Below are positions 40,621 through 51,494 of a stretch of 64,000 nt of DNA, one piece after another. Position 1 is the first letter of the stretch. The number at the start of each line of letters is the position of its first letter. The stretch spans positions 28,112,063 to 28,176,062 of the forward strand of contig CM020619.1 of the NCBI GenBank assembly GCA_009829735.1, read 5' to 3'. The position numbers were made by a program, and so were the translations under genes. A model generated the notes under the pieces. That model was not told the origin of the DNA, ran no database searches, and was given only the letters and a program-made list of their open reading frames with translations. The DNA is from Pyropia yezoensis (Eukaryota; Rhodophyta; Bangiophyceae; Bangiales; Bangiaceae).

Positions 40621-41923
40621 CCGGATTCCAACGCCTACCTGGTCCGCGCCGCCGACCGCGTCCTCCGCTGACGACACCGTCGCGTCCTCGTCCGTCGTCA
40701 CCGACATGATCACGTCCTCGTCGGTCGCCTTTGGAGGTTGTGGCGAACGCTGCGGCCCGCCCAGGCGCCCGCCTGTATTGGACACAGTCAGCCGCAGCGT
40801 CGAAGCAACGGGCCAACACAGATCCACCACCGCAGTACAAGAGCCACTCAGAGTCACCGCCACAACAACGGAGCCACGCAGCGTCACGGCCACAATACCA
40901 CGCGTAATGGGAAGGGAGGCCGAGATGGCCAGGTGTATAGGAGGTGAGCGGGCGTCGACGGGGTCGTGCCGTCTGGGGGTCAGCGCGCCAGCGCACACCT
41001 GTCCTCCCGCGGCCGCACTCAATATTAAGGGGGGTGGTGGCTCCTTGGTGCCAGATGGGCTGATGAGCGCCGCACGTGAAAATGAAGCGTGCCACCAAAG
41101 CTGTATCTCCCAGGGCTTGCACCACCGACCGAGCGGCGTAATGGCAGCTCCCGTGACTGGCACGGATCCGCGACGCCGTACGCAGAAGCGCCCGCCCGCC
41201 TGCTCGATCCACCCCCAAGAGAGGACGAGATTAGTGCGAGGCATTGTCACAGGCAACAGACCAACGATGAGGGAGGGCTTGCGTCGGGACTTCTAGAATC
41301 TCACAGTCTCCGCCAACGCCACCGCCGTGGCCCTTCAACCCCCCTTCCCCGACGGCACTGACAGAGGCGAAACGGCGATCTCGCGCGCCACACATGTGCG
41401 GAAGGCGCTCGAGTGAGGTCCGTGAGAGAGAGGGCCGTTGCTTGAGGGGGTGACCATCATGATGGAGCCTCAGCAGCGTGCAGCTTTCGGGCGGCAGGCT
41501 CACTCCAGTATCCTTGGCGGACAGAGACGGCGCACCGCTCTCGTGTCCAGCCACCGGCGACAAGACAGAACAGCGCGGCCTAGCAAGGGCCCATGTTCCC
41601 GATGGCCGTTGGTATCAGAGGGAGCGGCCAGCTGCCTCCACGGACTACATGGGGATGGCGTGTTCTTGGATGGCAGCGGTCACGCGTCCGGTGTCAGGGA
41701 GCGCCACGAGACAGCCGAAAAAGGAATTGACGCGGAGTCTAACTGCCCCATAATCATAACAGGCAATGAGCGGCCCTGACGTGATACAGCCGCTCGCCCC
41801 GCTTGCCAGTCGCGTTAGAACGTGATGATCGAGCGGCTACCTGTCCGAGACAGCGCAAGAGGCCAGCGCTGAATGGCGATGGCCTCCCCTGTTCCGCGAC
41901 ACCCTGGCGAAGAGTCTCTCAGG
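40621..41923. other. No gene recognised
   Basis: Overlapping ORFs on both strands without domains. The DNA just left of the gap (41800-41923) is not related to elements B or C. Confidence 0.4.
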
Positions 41924-42423
41924 NNNNNNNNNNNNNNNNNNNNNNNNNNNNNNNNNNNNNNNNNNNNNNNNNNNNNNNNNNNNNNNNNNNNNNNNNNNNN
42001 NNNNNNNNNNNNNNNNNNNNNNNNNNNNNNNNNNNNNNNNNNNNNNNNNNNNNNNNNNNNNNNNNNNNNNNNNNNNNNNNNNNNNNNNNNNNNNNNNNNN
42101 NNNNNNNNNNNNNNNNNNNNNNNNNNNNNNNNNNNNNNNNNNNNNNNNNNNNNNNNNNNNNNNNNNNNNNNNNNNNNNNNNNNNNNNNNNNNNNNNNNNN
42201 NNNNNNNNNNNNNNNNNNNNNNNNNNNNNNNNNNNNNNNNNNNNNNNNNNNNNNNNNNNNNNNNNNNNNNNNNNNNNNNNNNNNNNNNNNNNNNNNNNNN
42301 NNNNNNNNNNNNNNNNNNNNNNNNNNNNNNNNNNNNNNNNNNNNNNNNNNNNNNNNNNNNNNNNNNNNNNNNNNNNNNNNNNNNNNNNNNNNNNNNNNNN
42401 NNNNNNNNNNNNNNNNNNNNNNN
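41924..42423. other. Assembly gap, 500 N
   Basis: Exactly 500 undetermined bases, probably a fixed-size scaffold gap. It hides most of the 5' LTR of element B and its left junction. Confidence 0.99.
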
Positions 42424-42582
42424 GGACCACACACCATCTTCTTGTTTGTCCGTGGGGGGATTGCCCCACAACAGGGATAGAGTGTGTGCGACTTGCACTT
42501 CTTCCGGTTCCCCCGACACGGGAGGCAGCCCTCGCACACCGCCCCAACTTGGGTACTGTGTGTGCGAGTGGTTTTTGCCACA
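42424..42582 (+). repeat. Element B 5' LTR, right-hand part
   Basis: Matches 51336-51494 base for base as far as I compared. It ends in TTTTTGCCACA. From the 3' LTR length (467 bp) the start should lie near 42116, inside the gap. Confidence 0.92.
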
Positions 42583-42584
42583 TT

Positions 42585-42602
42585 TGGTGGAGCAGCAGGG
42601 GA
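42585..42602 (+). promoter_or_regulatory. Element B primer-binding site
   Basis: TGGTGGAGCAGCAGGGGA, two bases after the LTR. It is identical to the sites of elements A and C and begins with the TGG that pairs with a tRNA CCA end. Confidence 0.88.
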
Positions 42603-42701
42603 CAGAGGTAAACTTTACCTCCGGGTGCACCCGGGTGTAGGGGGCCCTCTGTCTCAGAGGAACGGTGGACTTGGACCGTGTCATACGGATCGTTAGCCAA
42701 C

Positions 42702-44648
42702 ATGGCTAGCTCGGACCCCCCGTCGTCCGGGGAGTACACGGGTGACGCACGTACTTCAGTGCCTTTGAATACTGGTGAGACACAGGTGGGGTTACCTGGG
42801 GTCGCAGAGGGACTAGAGGTCCCTCAAGCCAGCAGGACTGGAAGTGCGGGCGGGCAACAGGCCACCCCGACTCAGTCGGGAGTTCACTCGGGTGACACTT
42901 CTGACGTGGGTGGGCCGAAGTCTGGCCACCGCGTGGTATACTCAACGGGAACCTCCCAAGGGGTGAGGACTGTCCCCGCGAGTTCCACTCGGGTTGGAGC
43001 CAACTTTGGCATGGAGCCATAGCCAACTAGGCTTTCGGAGGACGGCGGACCTCCGTTGGTCGGCGATGGGCTCGCGCCCATGCCCCCGGTTGAGACCCCT
43101 GAGGAACGTGGTTACCCCTCAGGTGGACTCCCGGAGGTGGACCGAGACTCAACTGGAGTCGTCAATCCACTCCTCGCGGAAACTGTCCGTCGGGAGGCGA
43201 CCACTGTGTTGCGGCAGACTTTGCCGGACCTGGTGGTCACGATGACGAATACTATTCTGAATCAGATTGTGGCGAGTTTGCCAGATGGCCTTAATGTCCA
43301 GACCGGATTGGGGCCTTCGAGCCCGCAGGCGCAGGGGGTGCCCCCCCTGACACCTATCTCGGGTCGCCCTGAACAGGGGGCGACCCCTGTGACTCCCAAC
43401 GAGGGAGCCACACCATACTCGGTGGGGCGTACGCCCTTCATGGGGGAGTTCCCCCCGACAACACCGGCGGCTACACCAAGCGCGCCGCGCCGGACTACAG
43501 GCACTGTGGGTGAACTTACCCCAGTGCCACAGCGGCTGTTCCCTCAACGTGAGGTGCCGCCCAAGATCCAGGTAGCCAACCCGGTCTACCAGAGGATCTT
43601 TGACTGTGAGACCTACGCCCTCCACAACAAGTCGGTGGCGTATGGTCCTGACCAGGCCCGAGCCATGGGCCGTGCCAAGAAGAATGCACTTCACTCTTTT
43701 GGGCACAAAGCGGAGTGGGATGGAACTCCCCCCCTCCGTGTCTTTGAGTTCCTACGTCGTTTCACAAAAGCCTGTGACGACAATGCCATAAGTGAAGGCA
43801 TGGCTTTTTACATGCTACAGGAGTTTACGAAGGGAGACCTGCGGACAGAACTTATGTCCGTCATGCCCAGCTCCTCAAGTGGAGGCGCTGGGGAGGTGAC
43901 GTCCTATTTGGAGCTCGTCAACTGGTTGTTGAGGGCCATGGTTGATGAAGCGGCGTTGGCTTCTCAAGTCGAGGAGTTTACGCAAGCCCATCAGGAAGAG
44001 GCGGAGGACGAGTTGTCCTTTGCGGAGCGAGTCCGTAAGCTCAACAATCTTTGTGGGTTTCTTCATCCACAAGCTGTGGTGAAGAGTCGGTTTGTGGAAG
44101 GACTCCACTGGTCAGTCCGGATGGAGACCCGGGAGCATAACACTGCCCGGGCGACCCTGGCCGAGTTGGCTAGGTTCGCCTACCGCAGAGGCGAGGCCTA
44201 CCGCAAGTTGCGGGAAGAACAACGCCAGGAGCGTCAGGCCGAGTTGGCCAAGGAACGGGAAGAGGCGCGCCAGGCCAGAGAGTTGCGAGAGGCACGCCGA
44301 ATCCGCAAGGAGAGGGTGGTAGCTGCCGTGGGAACTTCCCAAGGTACCTCGTCGTCTTCCCCAGTTGGGAAGACCCCTCCGGGAACTGATCATCGGTGTT
44401 GGAACTGCAACTCCGATGGTCACTGGGCATATGATTGCCCCAAGTTGAGTAAACGCATCCAACAGCTTGTTAGGAATGCGAGCAAGAAGTCGGCTACGAA
44501 CGAAGTGCGTTCACGCCGCGAGGGTGGGTCTCGACCAGTGGTGGCGGTCGCCACACCCTCGACGGAGGGGGCGGACACGTCGTCCTCGGACTCGTCGTCG
44601 TCCCCTTCGCCCTCAGATTCGGACGCCAAGTCGGCGGGAAACGAATGA
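42702..44648 (+). CDS. gag: Element B Gag with an in-frame TAG
   Basis: The first ATG after the primer-binding site is 42702 (MASSDPPSSGEYTG). The frame has a single TAG at 43020-43022 (codon 107) and then stays open to 44648; the next in-frame ATG is at 43080. Either translation starts downstream or the stop is a nonsense change. The amino part is Pro/Gly/Thr-rich. The capsid-like part includes FLRRFTKACDDNAISEGMAFY and LSFAERVRKLNNLCGFLHP. A Glu/Arg coiled segment (AELAKEREEARQARELRE) follows. The zinc knuckle CWNCNSDGHWAYDC fits CX2CX4HX4C. The TGA stop overlaps the ATG of pol (ATGA at 44645-44648). Confidence 0.9.
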
Positions 44649-47600
44649 CCGTTGGAGCTGGTCGTCCGAAGCTCACAACGGCAGCCTCGGCCAAGTGGGC
44701 CAAGAGGACGAACCAACCGTGTCGGATACTGCGGCGACCTAAGGGAGTCCGCCCACCTCGGGTGGGACTTCCCAAGAACGTAAACCCACGTCGGGTCATC
44801 GCGGTGCTGACGGGTGAGAACTTCCAGGTGGCTGGACGGGTGCAACTTGCCCCCGGCCGCGCCTGTTGTGTCCGTATCGTACTTGATACCGGGTCAGGAG
44901 CCTCCTTGATACGCAAGTCGCTATTACCAAAGGGGATGAGGCTCCAACGCTGGAAGTCTAAAGCTGACCATCTGATCGATATCAATGGTGGGGTACTTCC
45001 CATCGTTGGTGCCGTGACCCTACCAACTCGGTTGGGGACCCATGAGGTCGACGTGACCTATGGTGTAGTTGAGAATATATCGGTACCCCTGCTTCTGGGT
45101 ACCCCTTATGTCGTAACACAAGTGCCTTTGATTTGTGGCCCTGAGTACTGGGTCAAGTTGATGAATGGGGAGACTATCCCCATCCTTGGTAAGGGAAAGT
45201 CTGTGGCTCCTGTGACAGTTTCACAGTCGAAGCCTGTTTGTTCTGTGAGGGAAGGGTTTACTGCTACTCTGCGTTTAGCCCGTAAAGTCATGTTGCCCCC
45301 CAACTCGGTGGCGCACGTGGATGTTGTAACTGATTATGCGGGGAACGGGTTGGTGCACCCTAACCCCCGTCTTGCTCGCAAGCACCAAGTGCATGTTGCC
45401 CTTGGCACGATGGACTCCAAAGCCGGAGTCCCGTGGAGGATCCAGGTGATGAACCTGAGCTCGTCGCCCAAGTTCTTCAAGTCGGGGGCCAAGTTCGGCT
45501 ATATCGACCAACACGAGGGACCGGTAGTAGCGGTCACCCTCAGCGCGGGCGCAAGTAGCGACCCGAAGTCCGGAAAGGAGAAGCATCAAGCCAAGTCGGC
45601 CGCCTCTCCTCGGCCCCAGGTAAACATGGAGGGTGTTCCACCCAGGTTGAGGGTTCAAGTTGAACGCCTCTTGGACCAATATCACAAGTTGTGGGATGGT
45701 CAATTGGGACTCATGAGAGCTACCCAACACCGGATCGAGTTGAAACCCGGTGCGCCCCCTATACGCCAACAACCGTATAGGGGGGGACCCCGTTCAAGGG
45801 CCCTCGTTAAGGAGCAAGTTGCTCGCATGGAGGCCCTCGATGTGATCGAGGCCAGCAACGCCGAGTGGGCGAGTCCGGTGGTGATCGTCCCCAAAGTTGA
45901 TGGGACCCCCCGGTTCTGTATCGACTACCGTAAGCTCAACGAGAGCACGGTGAAGGATAGTTATCCCCTACCTCGGATGGATGACTGTCTGGACTCTCTG
46001 GGGGAGGCAAACGTGTTCTCTACCCTGGACTGTAACGCGGGGTACTGGCAAATTCCCATTGCCCCGGAGGACAGGCATAAAACTACCTTTACCTGTCACT
46101 GTGGTACCTACCAGTGCAAGCGTCTACCGTTTGGCCTGTGTAACGCGCCGGCAACTTTCCAGCGCGCTATGGACATGATTCTGGCCGGAGTACGGTGGCA
46201 GATCTGTCTCGTGTACCTAGACGATATCATTGTGTTCTCCCGAAGTCCGGAGGAACACATTGGCCATCTTGGCCAGGTGTTCAAGCTACTTGCTGACGCC
46301 GGAGTGTCACTGAAGGCGAGTAAGTGCCACCTCTTCACTCAAGAGGTGGAGTACTTGGGACATGTTGTCCGTCCGGGGCGTCTCAGTGTCAACGAGAAAA
46401 ACTTGAGGGCCATCCGCAAGGCTCAGTACCCCCGGACCCAGACCCAGATGAGGAGCTTCCTCGGGATGTGTAACGTGTACCGACGTTTCACTAAGGGCTT
46501 CGCCAAAGTGGCGAAGCCGTTGAATGAGTTAGTGAGCTCAACGCTACCGAAGAACCTGCCTCCCCCAAGTCGGGTGGAGCAGGAATCCTTTGAGACTCTT
46601 CGGGACCTTCTGCTGAAGCCCCCCATCTTGGCTATTCCCAGGTTGGGAGGCCACTACATCCTGGATGTGGACGCTAGCTACGACCAACTTGGTTGTGTGT
46701 TGCTTCAGCAACAGCCGGACAAGGAGTACTTGCCGGTGGGATACTTCAGCAAGGGGCTAAACTCGGCCGAGAAGAACTACGGAGTCACCGAGTTGGAAGG
46801 ACTCGCAGTGGTATGGGCGGTGACGTCACTTCGTCACTACCTAGAGGGTGAGAAGTTCCTCATCCGCTGTGACCACCGCGCGTTGCAGTTCATCTTCAAG
46901 ACGGACTGTACGAACACTCGTCTCAACCGGTGGAGGGTGCGACTTGCACCCTTCAACTTTGATATTGAGTACCGACCTGGCAGGCAACATGCCCTTGCCG
47001 ACGGCCTCTCTCGGGTACCTACCGAGGGACTGGACACCACCCCAGTCGATGAGGACATCCCCATCGTGGGGGTAGTCACGCGCTCGGGTCAGGCGTTGAA
47101 TCCCGAGGCGCCAGGGAACAAGAAGTACTTGCCCCTGTCCCTGGACGAAGTAGTGAAGGCCCAGGCCGAGGATCCCTTCTGCAAGTCGCAGAGGGATACC
47201 CTGGATACAGTGGCGGAGACGCGGTTCTTCCTGGGAGACGATGGCCTCCTCATGAGGAGGGGGGTATTCCAGGGGACCGAACAACTTGTCGTCCCCGCAT
47301 CCCTCAAGGACAGTATCCTTGAGAGGGAGCATAACGCTCCCACGGGTGGACACCTGGGGTCTAGTAAACTGTACCAGACCCTGAGGACCAGGTACTACTG
47401 GCCGTCCATGGTGGTGGACATCTACAGTTGGGTGGCTGCCTGCACAAGTTGTGCACAGAACCGTCTGATGGAACGGCGGCCTACTACGGCTATGCTATTG
47501 TTCCCGGCCAAGGAGCCCTTCGCCGCGTTGGCGATGGACATCCTTGGGCCACAGCCAGTGACCGAGGAGGGCAACCAGTACCTCCTGGTCATCTGTGACC

Positions 47601-48628
47601 GCTTCACGAAGCTTACGCGAGCGATCCCACTGGCAGAGATCACGGCCATGTCGGTCGTGTCAGCCTTCCTAGATCACTGGGTTGCCGCGTATGGCATTCC
47701 GGATAGTACACTATCGGACAATGGACCGCAATTTGCGTCTGTACTGTTTCAAGGAGTGCTGGATATGTTGGGGGTTAAGGCAAACTATGCCACCCCCTAC
47801 CACCCACAAACTAATGGGCAGGTGGAGCGCTTCAACAAAACTATTGTTAGGCAGCTGCGCCATTATGTGAGTGAGCACGTGAAGACGTGGGACCAATACA
47901 TTTCTATTCTGACCACTGCCTACAATTCGCAGGTTCACTCATCTACCGGGGAAGTACCCCTCGCTTTTGTGACCCCCCGTCGCGTGCGGTCTATTGCCGT
48001 GCGGCGGCCGCTCCCAACTAGGGAGGATGGTGGCAGTACGCCCACTCCTACTGAGAGTAAGGCGGAGTTCGCTGCTAGGCTTGAAAACCTCATCCCTAAA
48101 GTCAGGGCTGAGATGGACAAAGCACAAAAGCGCTACAAGCGTACCTTTGACAAAAAGGTGCGCAACGCCAAGCATGTCCCCGAGCAGGGTGACTGGGTAA
48201 TGGTCCACTCACACACCCCAACTGGGGGTAAGTTGGTGTTCCAGACGAAGGGGCCGTACCAGGTCCTTCGTACTGATGGGCGGCGCTTCACCATCGAAAG
48301 TGACGATGGGGTCCGCACAGTGAACGGACAGGACGTGGTCAAAGTTGCACCACCGCCTGCAGGCGACCCAGCTTGGGCGCGTGCTTTGAAAACGTGGCGC
48401 CTGCCCTCGCTGCCTGCAGCCAAACAGGGCCCGCAGGAGTACGTGTTCGACAAGTTCATCGACCACGGCTGGGATGAGGATACTGACCGCCTCATGTTGA
48501 GGGTGCGTTGGTTTGGCTACAAAGCCAAGGATGATACGTGGGAGTATGTGGAGGACCTTCCTGCTGAGAAGGTCCGGGCGTACTGTGCCCGGAACGAGAT
48601 AGACCCTAACAGCCCTCCCTCAACGTGA
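44645..48628 (+). CDS. pol: Element B Pol polyprotein, 1327 aa
   Basis: Intact polyprotein, with domains in order. Protease: VLDTGSGASLIR (Asp near residue 81). Reverse transcriptase: FSTLDCNAGYWQIP, FGLCNAPATFQRA, YLDDIIVFS (near 523). RNase H: LDVDASYDQLGC, AVVWAVTSLRHYLEGEKFL. Integrase zinc finger: HNAPTGGH ... CTSCAQN. Catalytic core: AMDILGPQP, LSDNGPQFAS, NGQVERFNKT. GPY/F module: TKGPYQVL. Chromodomain: FIDHGWDEDTDRL, LRVRWFGYKAKDDTWEY (about 1265-1315). It has its own ATG, overlapping the gag stop as ATGA, so translation by termination-reinitiation is likely, not frameshifting. This is the best candidate for an active pol in the window. Confidence 0.95.
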   Translation: MTVGAGRPKLTTAASAKWAKRTNQPCRILRRPKGVRPPRVGLPKNVNPRRVIAVLTGENFQVAGRVQLAPGRACCVRIVLDTGSGASLIRKSLLPKGMRLQRWKSKADHLIDINGGVLPIVGAVTLPTRLGTHEVDVTYGVVENISVPLLLGTPYVVTQVPLICGPEYWVKLMNGETIPILGKGKSVAPVTVSQSKPVCSVREGFTATLRLARKVMLPPNSVAHVDVVTDYAGNGLVHPNPRLARKHQVHVALGTMDSKAGVPWRIQVMNLSSSPKFFKSGAKFGYIDQHEGPVVAVTLSAGASSDPKSGKEKHQAKSAASPRPQVNMEGVPPRLRVQVERLLDQYHKLWDGQLGLMRATQHRIELKPGAPPIRQQPYRGGPRSRALVKEQVARMEALDVIEASNAEWASPVVIVPKVDGTPRFCIDYRKLNESTVKDSYPLPRMDDCLDSLGEANVFSTLDCNAGYWQIPIAPEDRHKTTFTCHCGTYQCKRLPFGLCNAPATFQRAMDMILAGVRWQICLVYLDDIIVFSRSPEEHIGHLGQVFKLLADAGVSLKASKCHLFTQEVEYLGHVVRPGRLSVNEKNLRAIRKAQYPRTQTQMRSFLGMCNVYRRFTKGFAKVAKPLNELVSSTLPKNLPPPSRVEQESFETLRDLLLKPPILAIPRLGGHYILDVDASYDQLGCVLLQQQPDKEYLPVGYFSKGLNSAEKNYGVTELEGLAVVWAVTSLRHYLEGEKFLIRCDHRALQFIFKTDCTNTRLNRWRVRLAPFNFDIEYRPGRQHALADGLSRVPTEGLDTTPVDEDIPIVGVVTRSGQALNPEAPGNKKYLPLSLDEVVKAQAEDPFCKSQRDTLDTVAETRFFLGDDGLLMRRGVFQGTEQLVVPASLKDSILEREHNAPTGGHLGSSKLYQTLRTRYYWPSMVVDIYSWVAACTSCAQNRLMERRPTTAMLLFPAKEPFAALAMDILGPQPVTEEGNQYLLVICDRFTKLTRAIPLAEITAMSVVSAFLDHWVAAYGIPDSTLSDNGPQFASVLFQGVLDMLGVKANYATPYHPQTNGQVERFNKTIVRQLRHYVSEHVKTWDQYISILTTAYNSQVHSSTGEVPLAFVTPRRVRSIAVRRPLPTREDGGSTPTPTESKAEFAARLENLIPKVRAEMDKAQKRYKRTFDKKVRNAKHVPEQGDWVMVHSHTPTGGKLVFQTKGPYQVLRTDGRRFTIESDDGVRTVNGQDVVKVAPPPAGDPAWARALKTWRLPSLPAAKQGPQEYVFDKFIDHGWDEDTDRLMLRVRWFGYKAKDDTWEYVEDLPAEKVRAYCARNEIDPNSPPST

Positions 48629-48739
48629 GGGAAGGCCGAGCAACAGTGCCAAGAGAGTGCTTCAAGTCGAAGTGGTACGCAGAGTGGCTTTAAACTACAG
48701 CCCTAACCCTCACACTCTCACAACAAAGGCAGCTGCCAA

Positions 48740-50683
48740 CTAGGCACGCATGCTAGACTCTCCCACTCCACGGCCCTCGCCCTCACGTGGAGGCGAGCGG
48801 CGAGACCCACGCCGATAACGGTCTCCACTCGTTGGAAGGGGCGGCGGCTCCAAGTCGGAACCGTCGCGCCCCTCACGGTCGCGCAAGTGGCGCCGACCGT
48901 GGCTACTCTTCTGCCTGGTCTTGCGCGCAAGTTTGCGACGCAGACGCTGGACAGACTCCGTCTCCGATGGGGTAGAGGACTCCGAGACGGAGTAAGACAA
49001 CTCATCTTCCGACACGGAGGGAGAGCGCCGCGAGTGACGGCGACGACGGCGAGGAGGCGAGTATGCCCGGCTCGCACGACGCTTGCCACGCCCAAGTGGG
49101 GTTGGCTGGGGCATAATAGCCCCAATGCGAGCCAACTCGGCCGTCATAAACTCCGCCACCGACTCGCAACTCGCGGTCGCCACTGCAGTACGAACGCGCT
49201 CCTCAAGTTAAGGAGTCTCGGAACTTTGGAGGGTTGCGGTCGACGCGGCCAACCAGGAAATGGTGCGCACCAACGTGGTGATCATCATCTCTGAGGTTAG
49301 AGGCGTGGGCGGTAACACCAACTTGGGGTATACCGTCAGGAGGGTGGCCCCCAAGTTGGGAGACACCGGTGTGGATGACTCCACGGCCACGCTGATCGGG
49401 ATGTTCCCGTGAGGCTGGAAAGGAACAGGAGGAAGCGGAGGGGCACGCCGAGGTGGCGGTACCCGGGTGTAACTGCGACCCCGACTTGGGGCCCCCGCAG
49501 TAGGTTGAGTCATATGGTCATCATATGAGGGCACAGCCATAACTATGGGCTTGTCCGGGGGTGGCGCAGTGTGACGATCCACCCCCGGGGCATACGGGTA
49601 GTCCCCGATGCCCAACCCCTCTCGTAGGACCACACGGCCGTCGTGAAGTTCACGAGCGACCCACACGAACTGGCGAAGTGCGCCATCGTCCTTGGGCCCC
49701 CGAGTGGGGCGGCGCAACTTGTGCTCAATGCTCTCCCACTCGATAAACTTGTGGAGGCGGAGCATCTCCTCAAGTAGAGTGAGTTGTCCTGACGAGCACC
49801 CCTCAGCAACTAGCTGAGGGGTGAGCTGTTCCAAACCCTGGATGAGCCGGAGGGGGAGATGCCAGAGCATCCCCCGCCGCTGAACACATGACACCCAGGT
49901 CGACATGACCTCGAGGAGCCACTGGGTGGCCAACATGGCCCACACCAGATGATCAGGGCCAGCCGTCAACATGACGGAGCCGAAGTGGTCAAGCAACCGT
50001 GGCAACAATGCCGGGAACCCGTAGGGGACCTCAACTTGAGGCCACCACTCGGGCTTCTTCGGGTAGTATTGCTCCTTACTGGCAGCAGACTGCTGAGGAA
50101 ACTCAAGTTGAGCCGAGGTCACCAAGTAGGGACCTCGCCGGAAGTCCTTCTCCATCCGCACATCAAAGTGATGAGTGTGCGGATCGGCCTCGTGAAGGTA
50201 CGGGGGGCGAGTTGCCACCGCGTCCCAAGTGAAGGTCGGCAAGTCGCCGGGACCCGGGATAGTTCCCCCGCGGTCCACCATGGCCTTGGCCCGCTGCACG
50301 TCCTCGACCTCCTCGTCGTCCAGGAAGGCAAACTGGTCCGTCCTGAAGCCGGCAGGGAACCCGACCCTACGGGGATACTTCTCCCGTAGGCGGTCCCATA
50401 CCCGACCCATCGCTGCGCCGAGTCGGCCACAGCGAAGAACAGTCAACCCCTCCTCATACAGAGGCCAAGCGGGGTAAAACCACCGCCCCAAGGCCTCACG
50501 CGGGACAACTTGTCCCGCCTCCGGGGGAGATCCTGCCGTCAACCCAAAGCCGGGTGACGCGGGAGTCCCACCCCCCGGAGCGATCGCGGAGCCCCCGCCG
50601 GAAGTCCCGGCAGGCGCTGCCCCGTAGGAGGTGTCCTCCATACGCTCATCGAGAGAGTCCGTCTCCACTCCCGGAGTCGCCAT
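48740..50683 (-). CDS. Antisense accessory protein of element B, one in-frame TAA
   Basis: Runs opposite to gag-pol between pol and the 3' LTR, like the antisense ORF of element A. I start at ATG 50683 (MATPGVETDSLDE); open sequence reaches 50854 without ATG. After 491 codons there is one TAA (49208-49210), then the same frame continues for 155 codons (LEERVRTAVATASCES ... Arg/Ser-rich tail). The central part matches element A in motif order: a YLVTS-like strand, YYPK, VEVPYGF, then TQWLLEVMSTW and a LWHLP segment. The total length of about 646 codons is close to 705 in A. The tail RRRRRHSRRSPSVSED could bind nucleic acid or act as a nuclear signal. The function is unknown. Its stop faces the pol stop, so the two genes converge. 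Confidence 0.7.
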
Positions 50684-51014
50684 GGCTCTCCCCAAGTTGG
50701 GGAGAGACGTCCTGGCTATCGCGGCACGAGACCCGCCTCGAGTTGAGGGGGACTCGGATCGTGGGTAAACGGGTGGCCTCCCCAGCGTGGGGTGGCCCCG
50801 TGTAAGGTGAAGGAGAAGTGGTGGTGGTGGTGAGGTGTGAACCGAGGAGAGCAAGCTGCCAAGTGGGCAAGCTTGAGGAGAGGGGCGGCCAACGTGACCG
50901 CCTCCACATCCGCGTTACGTACTCAAGGGGGGGACAGCAAGTCGCGTCCCCCCCCCAACGCCGAGACGTGCGTTTACGCACCCCCTCACAGGGCCGACCG
51001 GGTCGGTCGGAACT

Positions 51015-51027
51015 GAGGAGAGGGGAG
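51015..51027 (+). promoter_or_regulatory. Element B polypurine tract
   Basis: GAGGAGAGGGGAG directly before the 3' LTR (TGTGGCAG). This is the usual primer for plus-strand DNA synthesis. Confidence 0.8.
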
Positions 51028-51494
51028 TGTGGCAGTATTGACCCCCAGGTAGGGGGCAACACGTGCCATGCAAGGGGCGGCAGGCCACTAGCCTGATCCG
51101 TTCCTCCCCCTGCATTTGGGTCCATATTCCCTAAGTTCGGGATAGTTAGCTTAGTAGTAAATCCAACTTGGATTTGAGGGTTTTCTGCATTTATCGTCTT
51201 GAATTTTCGTGTGGCCCGGTGGGCAGGTGCTGGGGTGGGAGATTCTGAGTGGGAGATTCTGAGTGGACCCTGGGGGGATAAGGGGAGGGACAGCGGGGCT
51301 TGGCCCTGCGTCCCCGTCCCGACCAAGAAACTGTTGGACCACACACCATCTTCTTGTTTGTCCGTGGGGGGATTGCCCCACAACAGGGATAGAGTGTGTG
51401 CGACTTGCACTTCTTCCGGTTCCCCCGACACGGGAGGCAGCCCTCGCACACCGCCCCAACTTGGGTACTGTGTGTGCGAGTGGTTTTTGCCACA
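51028..51494 (+). repeat. Element B 3' LTR
   Basis: 467 bp, TG...CA. The right part is identical to 42424-42582 and the whole is related to the solo LTR 7836-8319. A 14-bp tandem duplication (gagattctgagtgg twice) lies at about 51238-51266. Confidence 0.92.

Larger units (their letters stand above)
42424..51494 (+). mobile_element. Element B: Ty3/gypsy chromovirus with antisense ORF
   Basis: Plus-strand LTR retrotransposon: partial 5' LTR (rest in the gap), primer-binding site, gag, intact 1327-aa pol with chromodomain, an antisense ORF, a polypurine tract and a 3' LTR. The right end lies directly against the protease region of element C, so B is presumably the younger insertion. The visible parts of the two LTRs are identical for about 157 bp, which suggests recent insertion. 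The left flank cannot be checked because of the gap. Confidence 0.92.

Noticed and set aside
12501..49210. Altered genetic code explaining in-frame stops
   Set aside because: TAA, TAG and TGA all occur as internal stops, while all three also end good genes (TGA for acyl-CoA oxidase and the Crinkler-like gene, TAG for A gag, TAA for A integrase).
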